A stretch of DNA of 64,000 nucleotides from contig NZ_AP025314.1 in NCBI RefSeq assembly GCF_036492835.1, positions 124,001 to 188,000 of the forward strand, read 5' to 3'. Made by a program: the position numbers and the translations under genes. The stretch comes from Fulvitalea axinellae. GTDB taxonomy: Bacteria > Bacteroidota > Bacteroidia > Cytophagales > Cyclobacteriaceae. Every line of letters begins with the position of its first letter. Position 1 is the stretch's first letter. The notes beneath the pieces are model-generated. The model saw only the letters and a list, made by a program, of their open reading frames with translations. It was not told the origin of the DNA and did not search any database. Below are positions 27,511 to 35,670 of this stretch, in pieces.

Positions 27511-28362
27511 TTACTTAAGGTTGATGTTATCGATCAATCTCACTTGGCCCAAAAACGCCGCCACACAGGCTTGGGCACGCTCGGCGTCGCACCAATTTTC
27601 GATCGGTTGTAGACTGTCTGCGTTCACTATTTCGAAATATTCGAGATCTAAGGCTTCTGATTTCGCAAATTTTCTCAAGACGGATTCTTTCACATCTTTG
27701 AGAGAGGCGCCTTCTTTGGCATCTTTTTTCGCTTCAGTCAGAATTTTGTAGATATCCGGCGCTATTTGGCGTTCCTCGTCGGTGAGGCGCCTGTTACGTG
27801 ACGACATCGCTAAGCCGTCAGTTTCCCTGACTGTAGGCACGCCGATAATATCGATTCCGAAACACAGTTCTTTGGCCAATATGCGGATAATGGCTAGTTG
27901 CTGGAAGTCTTTTTCTCCGAAATAGGCTTTATCCGGCGAAACCATATTGAACAGTTTGGAAACAATAATTCCGACTCCGTTGAAGTGTCCGGGCCGGAAC
28001 CTGCCCTCCATTACCCGTTCAGCTTGGCCGAAATCAAAACCCAATGTAGGTTTTTCTTGGGGGTACATATCTTGGGCGGAAGGGATGAAAACGGCGTCGC
28101 AACCGACTTTGCCTAACATGTCCGTGTCATTTTTTTCCGTCCGAGGATAATTTTTCAGGTCGTCGGCGTTATTAAATTGGGCGGGATTCACGAAAACGCT
28201 ACAAACGGTAACGTCATTTTCCCGCTTTGAGGCTCTGGCGAGCGTCAAGTGCCCCTCATGTAGGGCGCCCATAGTCGGGACAAAGCCTATGCTTTGGCCT
28301 TGGCTTTTCCGGGCCTTGATGAACGCTTTTAGCTCATCGGGAGATCTGAGAACGAAAGTCAT
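27511..28362 (-). CDS. panC: Pantothenate synthetase
   Basis: 283 residues from the ATG at 28362; a TTG two codons earlier was not chosen. [18 protein letters not shown] carries the HIGH-like motif (HEGH), VNPAQF binds pantoate, [13 protein letters not shown] binds ATP and SSRNRRLT is the KMSKS equivalent. It joins pantoate and beta-alanine with ATP. It is divergent from the GT5-like gene, an arrangement frequent in Bacteroidota. Confidence 0.96.
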   Translation of the reverse strand: MTFVLRSPDELKAFIKARKSQGQSIGFVPTMGALHEGHLTLARASKRENDVTVCSVFVNPAQFNNADDLKNYPRTEKNDTDMLGKVGCDAVFIPSAQDMYPQEKPTLGFDFGQAERVMEGRFRPGHFNGVGIIVSKLFNMVSPDKAYFGEKDFQQLAIIRILAKELCFGIDIIGVPTVRETDGLAMSSRNRRLTDEERQIAPDIYKILTEAKKDAKEGASLKDVKESVLRKFAKSEALDLEYFEIVNADSLQPIENWCDAERAQACVAAFLGQVRLIDNINLK

Positions 28363-28421
28363 AGTCAATTATTTAGAACAGGGCTATGGGCTTGAGTCAG
28401 TTGAGTTTTCGGACTGTTTGA

Positions 28422-28452
28422 TTGAGAAAGGGGAAAAAAAGGCGTAACTTTG
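28422..28452 (+). promoter_or_regulatory. Bacteroidota-type promoter of the GT5-like gene
   Basis: A -33 TTG (28422-28424) and a -7 TAACTTTG (28445-28452) are separated by 20 nt, a good fit to the TTG-N19-21-TAnnTTTG consensus; the ATG is 41 nt further on. Confidence 0.7.
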
Positions 28453-28492
28453 TAAGCCCGTTTATTTTACATAATAAAACAGGACGATTTGT

Positions 28493-29302
28493 ATGTCAAA
28501 GCTTCGAATTCTGTACGTAGCCAGCGAAATTAATCCTTTCCTTCAAACAACACAAGTTGCGGACTTTGTTCGGAAACTTCCACAGGCCATGCAAGAGCGT
28601 GGTATGGAAATCCGGATTCTGGTGCCGCGCTTTGGTCTGATCAACGAGCGCAAAAACCGTTTGCACGAGGTGGTCCGCCTGTCAGGAATCAACATTGCCG
28701 TGGGCGATGAGGAGAAACCTTTGGTGATCAAAGTGGCGTCTATCCCAAATGCGAAACTCCAGGTTTACTTCATCGATAACGAGGATTATTTCCACCGCAA
28801 GTCGATGTTTTATGATGCGGACGAAAACTTCCACGCCGACAACGACGAACGCGCCATTTTCTTCTGCAAAGGCGTTTTGGAAACTGTCAGGAAATTGGGC
28901 TGGAAGCCGGATATCGTCCACTGTAACGACTGGGTTACTAGCATGATTCCGCTTTACCTGAAGACGACCTACAAGAACGACCCGGTGTTTAAGGACGCTA
29001 AGTCGGTGTTTACGGTCTACAATAACTACTTCTCTCATAAGTTCGAAGGCGACATCGCCGAGAAGGTCAAAATGCTTGATATTGATGACAAGATGCTCGA
29101 GCCGCTTAAGTCCGCGGATTTTGAGGGGTTCATCAAACTTGCCGCTGGCTTCTCTGACGTTGTGCTGACTTCCGGTGAGGAATACAGCGAGGATTTGGGA
29201 CGCGTGCTTGGCGAAATCCAGGATCACGAGGTCAAGTCTATCGAGGAAGGCGAAAATTATTTGGATGAATACTTCAACTTGTATAATGAGATTGCAGGGT
29301 AA
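28493..29302 (+). CDS. GT5 glycogen/starch-synthase-like N-terminal domain protein
   Basis: 269 residues, only the N-terminal Rossmann domain of GlgA, whose full length is about 480. The family frame is visible in RILYVASEINPF, MEIRILVPRFG and PDIVHCNDWVTSMIPLYLK. The ADP-glucose-binding KxGGL loop expected after ASEINPF is replaced by LQTTQVADFV, and the C-terminal transferase domain is missing. It is therefore unlikely to be a working glycogen synthase. Similar short proteins sit beside panC in many Bacteroidota. The next gene overlaps its 3' end by 17 nt. Confidence 0.82.
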   Translation: MSKLRILYVASEINPFLQTTQVADFVRKLPQAMQERGMEIRILVPRFGLINERKNRLHEVVRLSGINIAVGDEEKPLVIKVASIPNAKLQVYFIDNEDYFHRKSMFYDADENFHADNDERAIFFCKGVLETVRKLGWKPDIVHCNDWVTSMIPLYLKTTYKNDPVFKDAKSVFTVYNNYFSHKFEGDIAEKVKMLDIDDKMLEPLKSADFEGFIKLAAGFSDVVLTSGEEYSEDLGRVLGEIQDHEVKSIEEGENYLDEYFNLYNEIAG

Positions 29303-30797
29303 GATTTTTGGAGCCGTAGGCGGGCTGATGCTTGCGTTGGCCTTTTTTTTGTCATCATGCGAGACTTCTGACGAATTGACACTGTCGTTGGGCGATGAAG
29401 ACCCCACGATTGGTTTAAAGTTTAAGGAAGTTCCGGTAAAAACCACTTTGGTACTCTACGATTCCGTAGAGACCGACCGATTGTCCACCTGGTTGATAGG
29501 CGAGTTTCAGGACAACAACATCGGTAAAATAGGTGGAGAGGTGTTTACCATGGTGAGGAAAAACACGGATTCCTTAAAAACCCATGATACTTATAGCCCG
29601 ACAGCGGACTCTTTAGTGCTTCGATTGATCCTGAACGGTTATGCCTTTGGTGATCAAATCGGATCCGCTCAGAGTGTTACCGTTAACGAGTTGGGCGAAA
29701 TTCTGAAATACAAGGATTACTATTCCAAAGACACTAGCCCAAAAGCAGGTTTTTTGGGGGAGGGAGAGTTTACTCCTAGAAAGTCATCTAAAGATACGGT
29801 CTATCATGATACTCTGTTCGTAAAGCTTGATAATTCCCTTCGGGACAGGCTTTTCGAAAAGGTTGATTATTTTGCGGATACGATAAACAAGCAGAAAGAA
29901 TTCAACGAATTCTTCCATGGCTTGACCATTTCTCCGCAAAATATGGATGCGGTCTTCGGTTTCGGCGTGGGTAATGCTTCCCTGAGACTTCATTATCACC
30001 TGCATCCTGATACGGCTTACGTTATCCGTTATAGTTTGTCTGCCATAGGCGATTATAATGAGGATAAGGAAAATATAAGTGCCGAAACCGGAAACTATAC
30101 GCTTGGATATAGCCATTACAGTTATGACCGTAGCGGTTCGCCTTTGGCAAATGTGATTTGGAACGAGACGGCTCCTGGAGTGAGCGAATCTGAAGGGCTT
30201 CCATCAGGCAAAATTTATACACAATCCGCTTTCGGTTTGCGTCTGGCTTTTGACTTTGAAGAAAGTGTGAAGAGCCTTGATAAGGAAATCGTGATCAATA
30301 ATGCCGATATACGGTTCCCTGTAGAGCGTACGCTTGGAAACGTTTTGCCACCTTCTGGACTGTACTTTGATTTTGTGAATGACAAAAACAAGGTACTTTA
30401 TGCTACTAACGATGATGGAGATACGTTAGTGAACCAGAGTAACGGCCGTCCATTAGTTTACGGTTTGCAAAAGGAACCTTTTAATCCGTCTGGGCTTGGG
30501 CAAGACTTTGCTGCAACATTTGACAGGAATTATCTTATATACCAGGCGCCTTCTTCAAGTCCGAAAAACACTGGCGTGCCGTTGAGCTTCTATCTGAGAA
30601 CGCTCCACCGAACGTATAACGGCACGGCGACCCCGGACAGTGAGCTAAAGAATGACGACGGAGTTATATATAAAAAGATGGTAATTGCTCCGATAGGCGA
30701 CCAAACGACAATGAATTACTTTATTGGAAGTGAGGAAGACTTGATGTTGAGAGTTTATTATACTGAGGAATTAACCGAGACCGGAGAATCTGATTGA
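29286..30797 (+). CDS. DUF4270 lipoprotein
   Basis: 503 residues from ATG 29286. Signal sequence with lipobox FLSSC (Cys near residue 21), followed directly by the family hallmark SLGDEDPTIGLKF. DUF4270 proteins are large cell-envelope lipoproteins confined to Bacteroidota, of unknown role. The start lies inside the end of the GT5-like gene in another frame, implying translational coupling. A terminator follows at 30824. The linkage of GT5-like protein and DUF4270 suggests a shared function in envelope polysaccharide, which is inference. Confidence 0.88.
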   Translation: MRLQGKIFGAVGGLMLALAFFLSSCETSDELTLSLGDEDPTIGLKFKEVPVKTTLVLYDSVETDRLSTWLIGEFQDNNIGKIGGEVFTMVRKNTDSLKTHDTYSPTADSLVLRLILNGYAFGDQIGSAQSVTVNELGEILKYKDYYSKDTSPKAGFLGEGEFTPRKSSKDTVYHDTLFVKLDNSLRDRLFEKVDYFADTINKQKEFNEFFHGLTISPQNMDAVFGFGVGNASLRLHYHLHPDTAYVIRYSLSAIGDYNEDKENISAETGNYTLGYSHYSYDRSGSPLANVIWNETAPGVSESEGLPSGKIYTQSAFGLRLAFDFEESVKSLDKEIVINNADIRFPVERTLGNVLPPSGLYFDFVNDKNKVLYATNDDGDTLVNQSNGRPLVYGLQKEPFNPSGLGQDFAATFDRNYLIYQAPSSSPKNTGVPLSFYLRTLHRTYNGTATPDSELKNDDGVIYKKMVIAPIGDQTTMNYFIGSEEDLMLRVYYTEELTETGESD

Positions 30798-31193
30798 CAA
30801 TTGGTTTTCGGAAGAAATAGAGCTCCTGTCATGTACTTGGCAGGGGTTTTTTTCTTTAAAATATCACCATACAAGAAAGTTTAAATAGAGGATTATCGAG
30901 ATTATTTGTTAACATTGCGATTGTAACTCAGAATTGATAAACTGGGAACTTTGCGGTGAAGTTAAAACTGTTTTGGATATGTGAGAATTGACACTCCCCA
31001 CATACCGTTTCACATCAGTTTTGTTTTGCGCATTTGCCCCGTTCATACTCAATAAAATACTTATTGTTTTGCCCGAAATCCGGATCGGAATACGGTCGTG
31101 TATGCGGTTACGCACCCGTTTACTATGGCTTCCTGTTTTCGAGCTTCAGGCAAGACGCGATTTACTCAGCTTACACTCAAACAGTTTATTTTT
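30798..31193 (+). other. 396-nt spacer between the DUF4270 gene and glmS
   Basis: After the terminator the spacer is AT-rich, then mixed. It presumably contains the glmS promoter, but no box matches TAnnTTTG exactly. There is no sign of a glmS ribozyme. No gene is supported. Confidence 0.5.
30824..30855 (+). terminator. Terminator of the GT5-DUF4270 unit
   Basis: CCTGTCA / TGGCAGG stem with one mismatch (30825-30844) followed by a run of seven T. Confidence 0.75.
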
Positions 31194-33035
31194 ATGTGTG
31201 GAATTGTAGCTTATGTTGGTCACCGTCCTTCAGCGGATGTTGTGATCAAAGGATTGCGCCGTCTCGAATACCGAGGTTATGACAGCGCCGGTTTGGCTGT
31301 TTATGAAAATGACCGATTGGAAGTTTTCAAGAAAAAAGGTAAGGTAGCCGATTTGGAAGCTCATATCGGTTCCGAAAAGCCGAAGAGCACTATTGGTATT
31401 GGCCATACTCGTTGGGCCACGCACGGCGCTCCAACTGACGGTAACGCCCACCCCCATTTCTCTGGCGACGGAAAACTCGTAATGATTCACAACGGAATTA
31501 TCGAGAACTACGCCGCGCTCAAGAAAGAACTTTCGGGCAAAGGTCACGAGTTTCAGTCCGAAACCGACTCCGAAGTTCTGATTCACTTTATTCAGGATGT
31601 GAAAAACAATCTCGATTGTGGTTTGGCCGAGGCCGTTCGAGTGGCCTTGACGAAAGTGGTTGGCGCTTACGCTATCGTGATTATGGATGAAGAGAATCCG
31701 GGAACGCTTATCGCGGCGCGGAAAGGTAGCCCATTGGTGATTGGCGTTGGCGAAGGCGAGTATTTCTTGGCTTCTGACGCTACGCCTATCGTTGAGTATA
31801 CGAACGAGGTCGTGTACTTGAACGATATGGAAATGGCTGTTATCACCCGTGAGAATCTTTCGGTTCGCCATATTGAAGAAGACGAGGAGCAGGAGCCGTA
31901 TATCCAGACTTTGGATTTGGAACTTGAGGCAATCGAAAAAGGAGGCTTTGAGCATTTTATGCTTAAGGAGATCTATGAGCAGGAACGCTCAATTTTCGAT
32001 TGTATGAGAGGTCGCCTAAACGCCGAGGCCGGTACATTGACCTTGGGCGGGATCCATCACTATCAGGAGCATTTGATCAATGCCAACCGGATAATCATTG
32101 TGGCTTGCGGAACTTCGTGGCACGCTGGTTTGGTGGCGGAATATATGTTTGAGGAGTTCGCTAGAATTCCGGTAGAAGTGGAATACGCTTCGGAATTCCG
32201 TTATAGAAATCCGGTAATCAATAAAGGTGATGTGGTAATCGCCATTTCCCAGTCTGGAGAGACCGCCGATACTTTGGCTGCGATGGAGCTTGCGAAGTCG
32301 CAGGGAGCTATTGTATTGGGCGTGTGTAACGTGGTTGGTTCATCTATCGCTCGTTTGTCTCACGAAGGCGTTTATACGCACGCTGGCCCTGAGATTGGTG
32401 TGGCGAGTACGAAGGCCTTTACAGCGCAGTTGACCGTTTTGGCGATGATCGCTTTGAAGACGGCTTGGCACCGCAAGACGCTTTCGGAGGCCCGTTTCCT
32501 CGAATACCTTTGTGAGTTGGAGCGTATTCCGGCAAAAGTAGCCAAGTGCTTTGAGTTGAATGACAAGATTACGGTGATCAGCGAGCTGTTCAAAGATGCC
32601 AGAAACTTCCTGTATTTGGGACGCGGATATAACTTCCCGGTAGCTTTGGAAGGAGCGTTGAAGCTTAAAGAGATCTCGTATATCCATGCCGAAGGTTATC
32701 CGGCGGCTGAAATGAAGCACGGCCCTATCGCTTTGATCGATGAGGAAATGCCGGTAGTGTTTATCGCTACCCGTGATAGCTCTTATGACAAAGTGGTGTC
32801 AAACATTCAGGAGGTAAAAGCCCGTGGCGGACGCGTGATAGTGGTGGTGACCAAAGGCGACGCTTTGATTCCGAAGATGGCCGATTTTGTGGTGGAAGTG
32901 CCGAAGACCTGCGACGCTTTCATGCCGATGGTGTCGGTGGTGCCGTTGCAGTTGTTGTCGTACCATATTGCGGTAATGCGTGGTTGTAATGTCGATCAAC
33001 CTAGGAATTTGGCTAAGTCCGTAACCGTGGAATAA
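31194..33035 (+). CDS. glmS: Glutamine-fructose-6-phosphate aminotransferase
   Basis: 613 residues from ATG 31194, the only start that places the N-terminal nucleophile Cys2 (MCGIVAYVG) correctly. The glutaminase domain has GIGHTRWATHG and HNGIIENY; two SIS domains follow, with ACGTSWHAG, SQSGETADTLAA and the C-terminal end VDQPRNLAKSVTVE. It makes glucosamine 6-phosphate for peptidoglycan and lipopolysaccharide and is essential in most bacteria. The extra codons upstream are not conserved coding sequence. Confidence 0.97.
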   Translation: MCGIVAYVGHRPSADVVIKGLRRLEYRGYDSAGLAVYENDRLEVFKKKGKVADLEAHIGSEKPKSTIGIGHTRWATHGAPTDGNAHPHFSGDGKLVMIHNGIIENYAALKKELSGKGHEFQSETDSEVLIHFIQDVKNNLDCGLAEAVRVALTKVVGAYAIVIMDEENPGTLIAARKGSPLVIGVGEGEYFLASDATPIVEYTNEVVYLNDMEMAVITRENLSVRHIEEDEEQEPYIQTLDLELEAIEKGGFEHFMLKEIYEQERSIFDCMRGRLNAEAGTLTLGGIHHYQEHLINANRIIIVACGTSWHAGLVAEYMFEEFARIPVEVEYASEFRYRNPVINKGDVVIAISQSGETADTLAAMELAKSQGAIVLGVCNVVGSSIARLSHEGVYTHAGPEIGVASTKAFTAQLTVLAMIALKTAWHRKTLSEARFLEYLCELERIPAKVAKCFELNDKITVISELFKDARNFLYLGRGYNFPVALEGALKLKEISYIHAEGYPAAEMKHGPIALIDEEMPVVFIATRDSSYDKVVSNIQEVKARGGRVIVVVTKGDALIPKMADFVVEVPKTCDAFMPMVSVVPLQLLSYHIAVMRGCNVDQPRNLAKSVTVE

Positions 33036-33060
33036 TCGATTTTCAAATTTTGGAAATAAG

Positions 33061-33090
33061 AAAAAAGCGACCTGATGGGGTCGCTTTTTT
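33061..33090. terminator. Bidirectional terminator between glmS and the HisA-like gene
   Basis: Perfect 12-bp stem AAAAAAGCGACC / GGTCGCTTTTTT between convergent genes. Confidence 0.9.
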
Positions 33091-33125
33091 GTCTTCCTGT
33101 CTTTCTGGCCGGTTTTAGATTGGCC

Positions 33126-33860
33126 TTAGGGGTTATCCGTTACGCAGAACTGCTCCATTTCCTTGAGCGTAATCTTGTCTTCGTAAAGGGCTTTGCCGAT
33201 GATAACTCCTTTAACGCCGATGTCCGACAGTTTTTTAATATCGTCAGTAGATCTCACACCTCCGCTGGAATAAATGTATATATCGGGAAACTCTTTGAGT
33301 ATCTTTTTATACATCTCGAAATTTGGACCTTCCAGCAAACCGTCCTTACAAATGTCTGTGGACTTGACATACTTGAGCCCTCGGTCATAAAAGTGCCTGA
33401 TGTGCTCAATCATATCGATATCGGTTTCTTTTTGCCAACCTCTCGTATATATTTTTCCGTTGGCTGAGTCGGCCGCCAAACATACCCGTTCGCGGCCGTA
33501 GCTCATGAGCCATCCTTCAAAAAGCTTTGGCTGAACGATGGCCGCTTGGCCTACGGTAATGGACGAAGCGCCACATTCGAAAGCTTTTGCGGCGGCGCCG
33601 TCGGTGAGGATTCCGCCAGCGGAATTGATTTCGAGCGAGGAATATGCCTTGAGAGTCAGAATACTGTTTTCGTTTTTAGGCTCCCCTTCCCTAGCGCCAT
33701 CCAAATCGACCAAATGGATCTTGTGGATTCCATGGTCTTCGAAGATTTTCCCCAAGTCAATTATACTGTGGTTATAGACTTTGGCTTTTTCATAATCTCC
33801 TTGGGTCAGCCTGACGACCTTGCCGTCGAGTACCGAAATTGAAGGGATAATTTCTATCAT
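33126..33860 (-). CDS. HisA-like (βα)8 isomerase with altered active site
   Basis: 244 residues from ATG 33860. The fold is clearly HisA: VRLTQGDYEKAKVY, LVDLDGA, TDICKDGLLEGPN and YSSGGVRSTDD. However, the catalytic Asp of the usual IPAIDL start is Ser9 (IIPSISV), and the phosphate loop QVGGG is NSAGG. In true HisA that first Asp is the general base, so ProFAR isomerisation is doubtful. It is a lone gene with no other his genes nearby. It may be a paralogue with another substrate, or a diverged HisA using another residue. Confidence 0.85.
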   Translation of the reverse strand: MIEIIPSISVLDGKVVRLTQGDYEKAKVYNHSIIDLGKIFEDHGIHKIHLVDLDGAREGEPKNENSILTLKAYSSLEINSAGGILTDGAAAKAFECGASSITVGQAAIVQPKLFEGWLMSYGRERVCLAADSANGKIYTRGWQKETDIDMIEHIRHFYDRGLKYVKSTDICKDGLLEGPNFEMYKKILKEFPDIYIYSSGGVRSTDDIKKLSDIGVKGVIIGKALYEDKITLKEMEQFCVTDNP

Positions 33861-34331
33861 ATGAGTTCTGTTTTGTTGTCTTAGGTTGAGCTTGATTCGC
33901 CAGCTTGTGTGCAAAAGGCTTGGCTTCAAGTATTGTGTTCTGCCTTTTGGCGGAAGTGGTTTCTCGCTTACGAATCTGGTTTTTGGCCCGTGGCCCTTTT
34001 AGTATGTACGGAAAAAGGCCTCATAAGAGCCGGCCTTCCTGAGCGGAAAAGGAGGCTGGGTAGACGAAACGGCGGAATGCCAGCTTTGAAAACGATGATG
34101 GGAATATCGATTTCCGCAGTTACGAAAAATTAAACGAATCTTGACTTGCGTTGCTTCAATATAAGCATTTTAGCTCATTTTATCACTATATAATAGATGT
34201 TAGGAGTTTTTTTGGAGAAATGATATTTGTAAGCATTAAGCTGATTTTGCATTCTTGTTTGAATATTTTAAACAAAAACTAGTGCGCTGTGAGTTCTAAT
34301 TTCGTCAAGTCATTTTAATGTCAGAAGAAAG
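33861..34331 (+). other. 471-nt divergent spacer between HisA-like and FadL genes
   Basis: No gene is supported; short frames have no domain features. The last 190 nt are AT-rich and include GATATTTG near 34223, one mismatch from the -7 consensus, which may serve the FadL operon. Confidence 0.5.
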
Positions 34332-35660
34332 ATGAACATGCGGAATATTACGAAGGCGTTTTTTTTAATGCTTTTGGCTATCTGTCCTACGGCTGTATGG
34401 GCTAGTGGTTACCAAGTGTTATTGCAAGGCAATCGGCAAGTGGGGCTCGGGAATATGGGGGTTGGGCTTAGGCCAGACGCCGCTTCCGTATTCTGGAATC
34501 CCGGGGGAATGTCTTTTATCAACGGAGGAAGCGTAATGCTGGGAATGAACCTAGTTGATTCTAGAAATGCTTTCTGGGACTCTTCCAACCCTAACAGCAG
34601 GTATGCCACGCATACTGACAATCCCTTGTCTACTCCTTTTCACCTTTATGGAGTTTGGAGCCCGGAGGGTGCGAGATGGAAAGCCGGGTTGGGAGTGTAT
34701 ACGCCCTACGGAAGTTCGGTGACATGGGATGACCGTTGGCTTGGTCAAGGGCTGTTGCAGGAAATCGTGTTGCAGTCTTTTTGCTTTCAGCCCACACTTA
34801 GTTACAAAATAAGTGATCGGTTCAGTATCGGGGGCGGTGTCGTGATCGCTTTCGGTGACGTGAAGCTGAAGAAAGCACTTCCTATCTATGTGCCTGACGG
34901 AACGGCAACGGCTACGATAGAAGACTACAGTAAAGTGTCGTTGGGAGTGAATGTCGGGATGCTTTTCAAAGCCAGCGAAAAGTTATTGCTTGGAGCCAGT
35001 TACAGGTCGAATATAGAACTGTCGGTGGAAGATGGCAGTACGGACTTTGATATTCCCGAGTCGTTTGCGCCTTTGCTTTTCGGTCCCGGAGTTGACTACA
35101 AAAGTATTACGTTTGACGCAAGCCTTCCCATGCCTGCGGTTACGTCGATAGGAGTGTCTTATCATCCAGATGAAAAGGTGACTGTCGGAGTAGAGGCGAG
35201 TTTGACGCACTGGTCCGTTTACGAAGCGTTGCAACTCGACTATTCAAGCCCTGTGGCCGGTGTGCAGAGAAGCCGATCGCCCAGAGAATACGAAAATTCT
35301 TGGGCGGTAAAAGTGGGCGCTGCTTACCGCTTTCTTTTCGGTCTTGAGCTTAGGGCCGGGGCTTATTATGACGAGAGTCCCGTAAAGACTGGTTTTCTGA
35401 CTCCGGAGACGCCCGACCAAGATAGATTTAATTATACAGTTGGGCTTGGGTATGAGGTTTCGGATCATTTTGATATAGATTTCTCGTTTCTCTGGATCCT
35501 TGGACAGCGCCGTACTCAAACACGCCTTGACGGAATCAATGCGGGTACTATCATAGCTCCCGATTTGCCTAACGGGATTGCGGGAGAGCAGAATGTCTTG
35601 CCCGGCACTTATAAATCTACAGGGTATATCGCCGGCCTTTCACTTACGTATAACTTCTGA
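34332..35660 (+). CDS. OmpP1/FadL family outer-membrane transporter
   Basis: 442 residues with signal peptide (cleavage after AVWA, before SGYQ). The mature N-terminus SGYQVLLQGNRQVGLGNMGVG and the NPGGMSF motif are FadL hallmarks, and the protein ends in SLTYNF, a C-terminal aromatic of barrels. FadL proteins carry hydrophobic compounds such as fatty acids across the outer membrane. The SGNH lipoprotein gene starts 11 nt after its stop, so the pair is an operon: the hydrolase may free lipids that the channel takes up. Confidence 0.93.
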   Translation: MNMRNITKAFFLMLLAICPTAVWASGYQVLLQGNRQVGLGNMGVGLRPDAASVFWNPGGMSFINGGSVMLGMNLVDSRNAFWDSSNPNSRYATHTDNPLSTPFHLYGVWSPEGARWKAGLGVYTPYGSSVTWDDRWLGQGLLQEIVLQSFCFQPTLSYKISDRFSIGGGVVIAFGDVKLKKALPIYVPDGTATATIEDYSKVSLGVNVGMLFKASEKLLLGASYRSNIELSVEDGSTDFDIPESFAPLLFGPGVDYKSITFDASLPMPAVTSIGVSYHPDEKVTVGVEASLTHWSVYEALQLDYSSPVAGVQRSRSPREYENSWAVKVGAAYRFLFGLELRAGAYYDESPVKTGFLTPETPDQDRFNYTVGLGYEVSDHFDIDFSFLWILGQRRTQTRLDGINAGTIIAPDLPNGIAGEQNVLPGTYKSTGYIAGLSLTYNF

Positions 35661-35670
35661 ATCTGGTCTT

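Noticed and set aside
30945..31193. Possible glmS ribozyme in the glmS leader
   Set aside because: No conserved ribozyme core is recognisable, and this ribozyme is essentially a Firmicutes element.
33909..34133. 74-codon plus-strand frame upstream of the FadL gene
   Set aside because: No start context or domain; lies in a divergent regulatory spacer.
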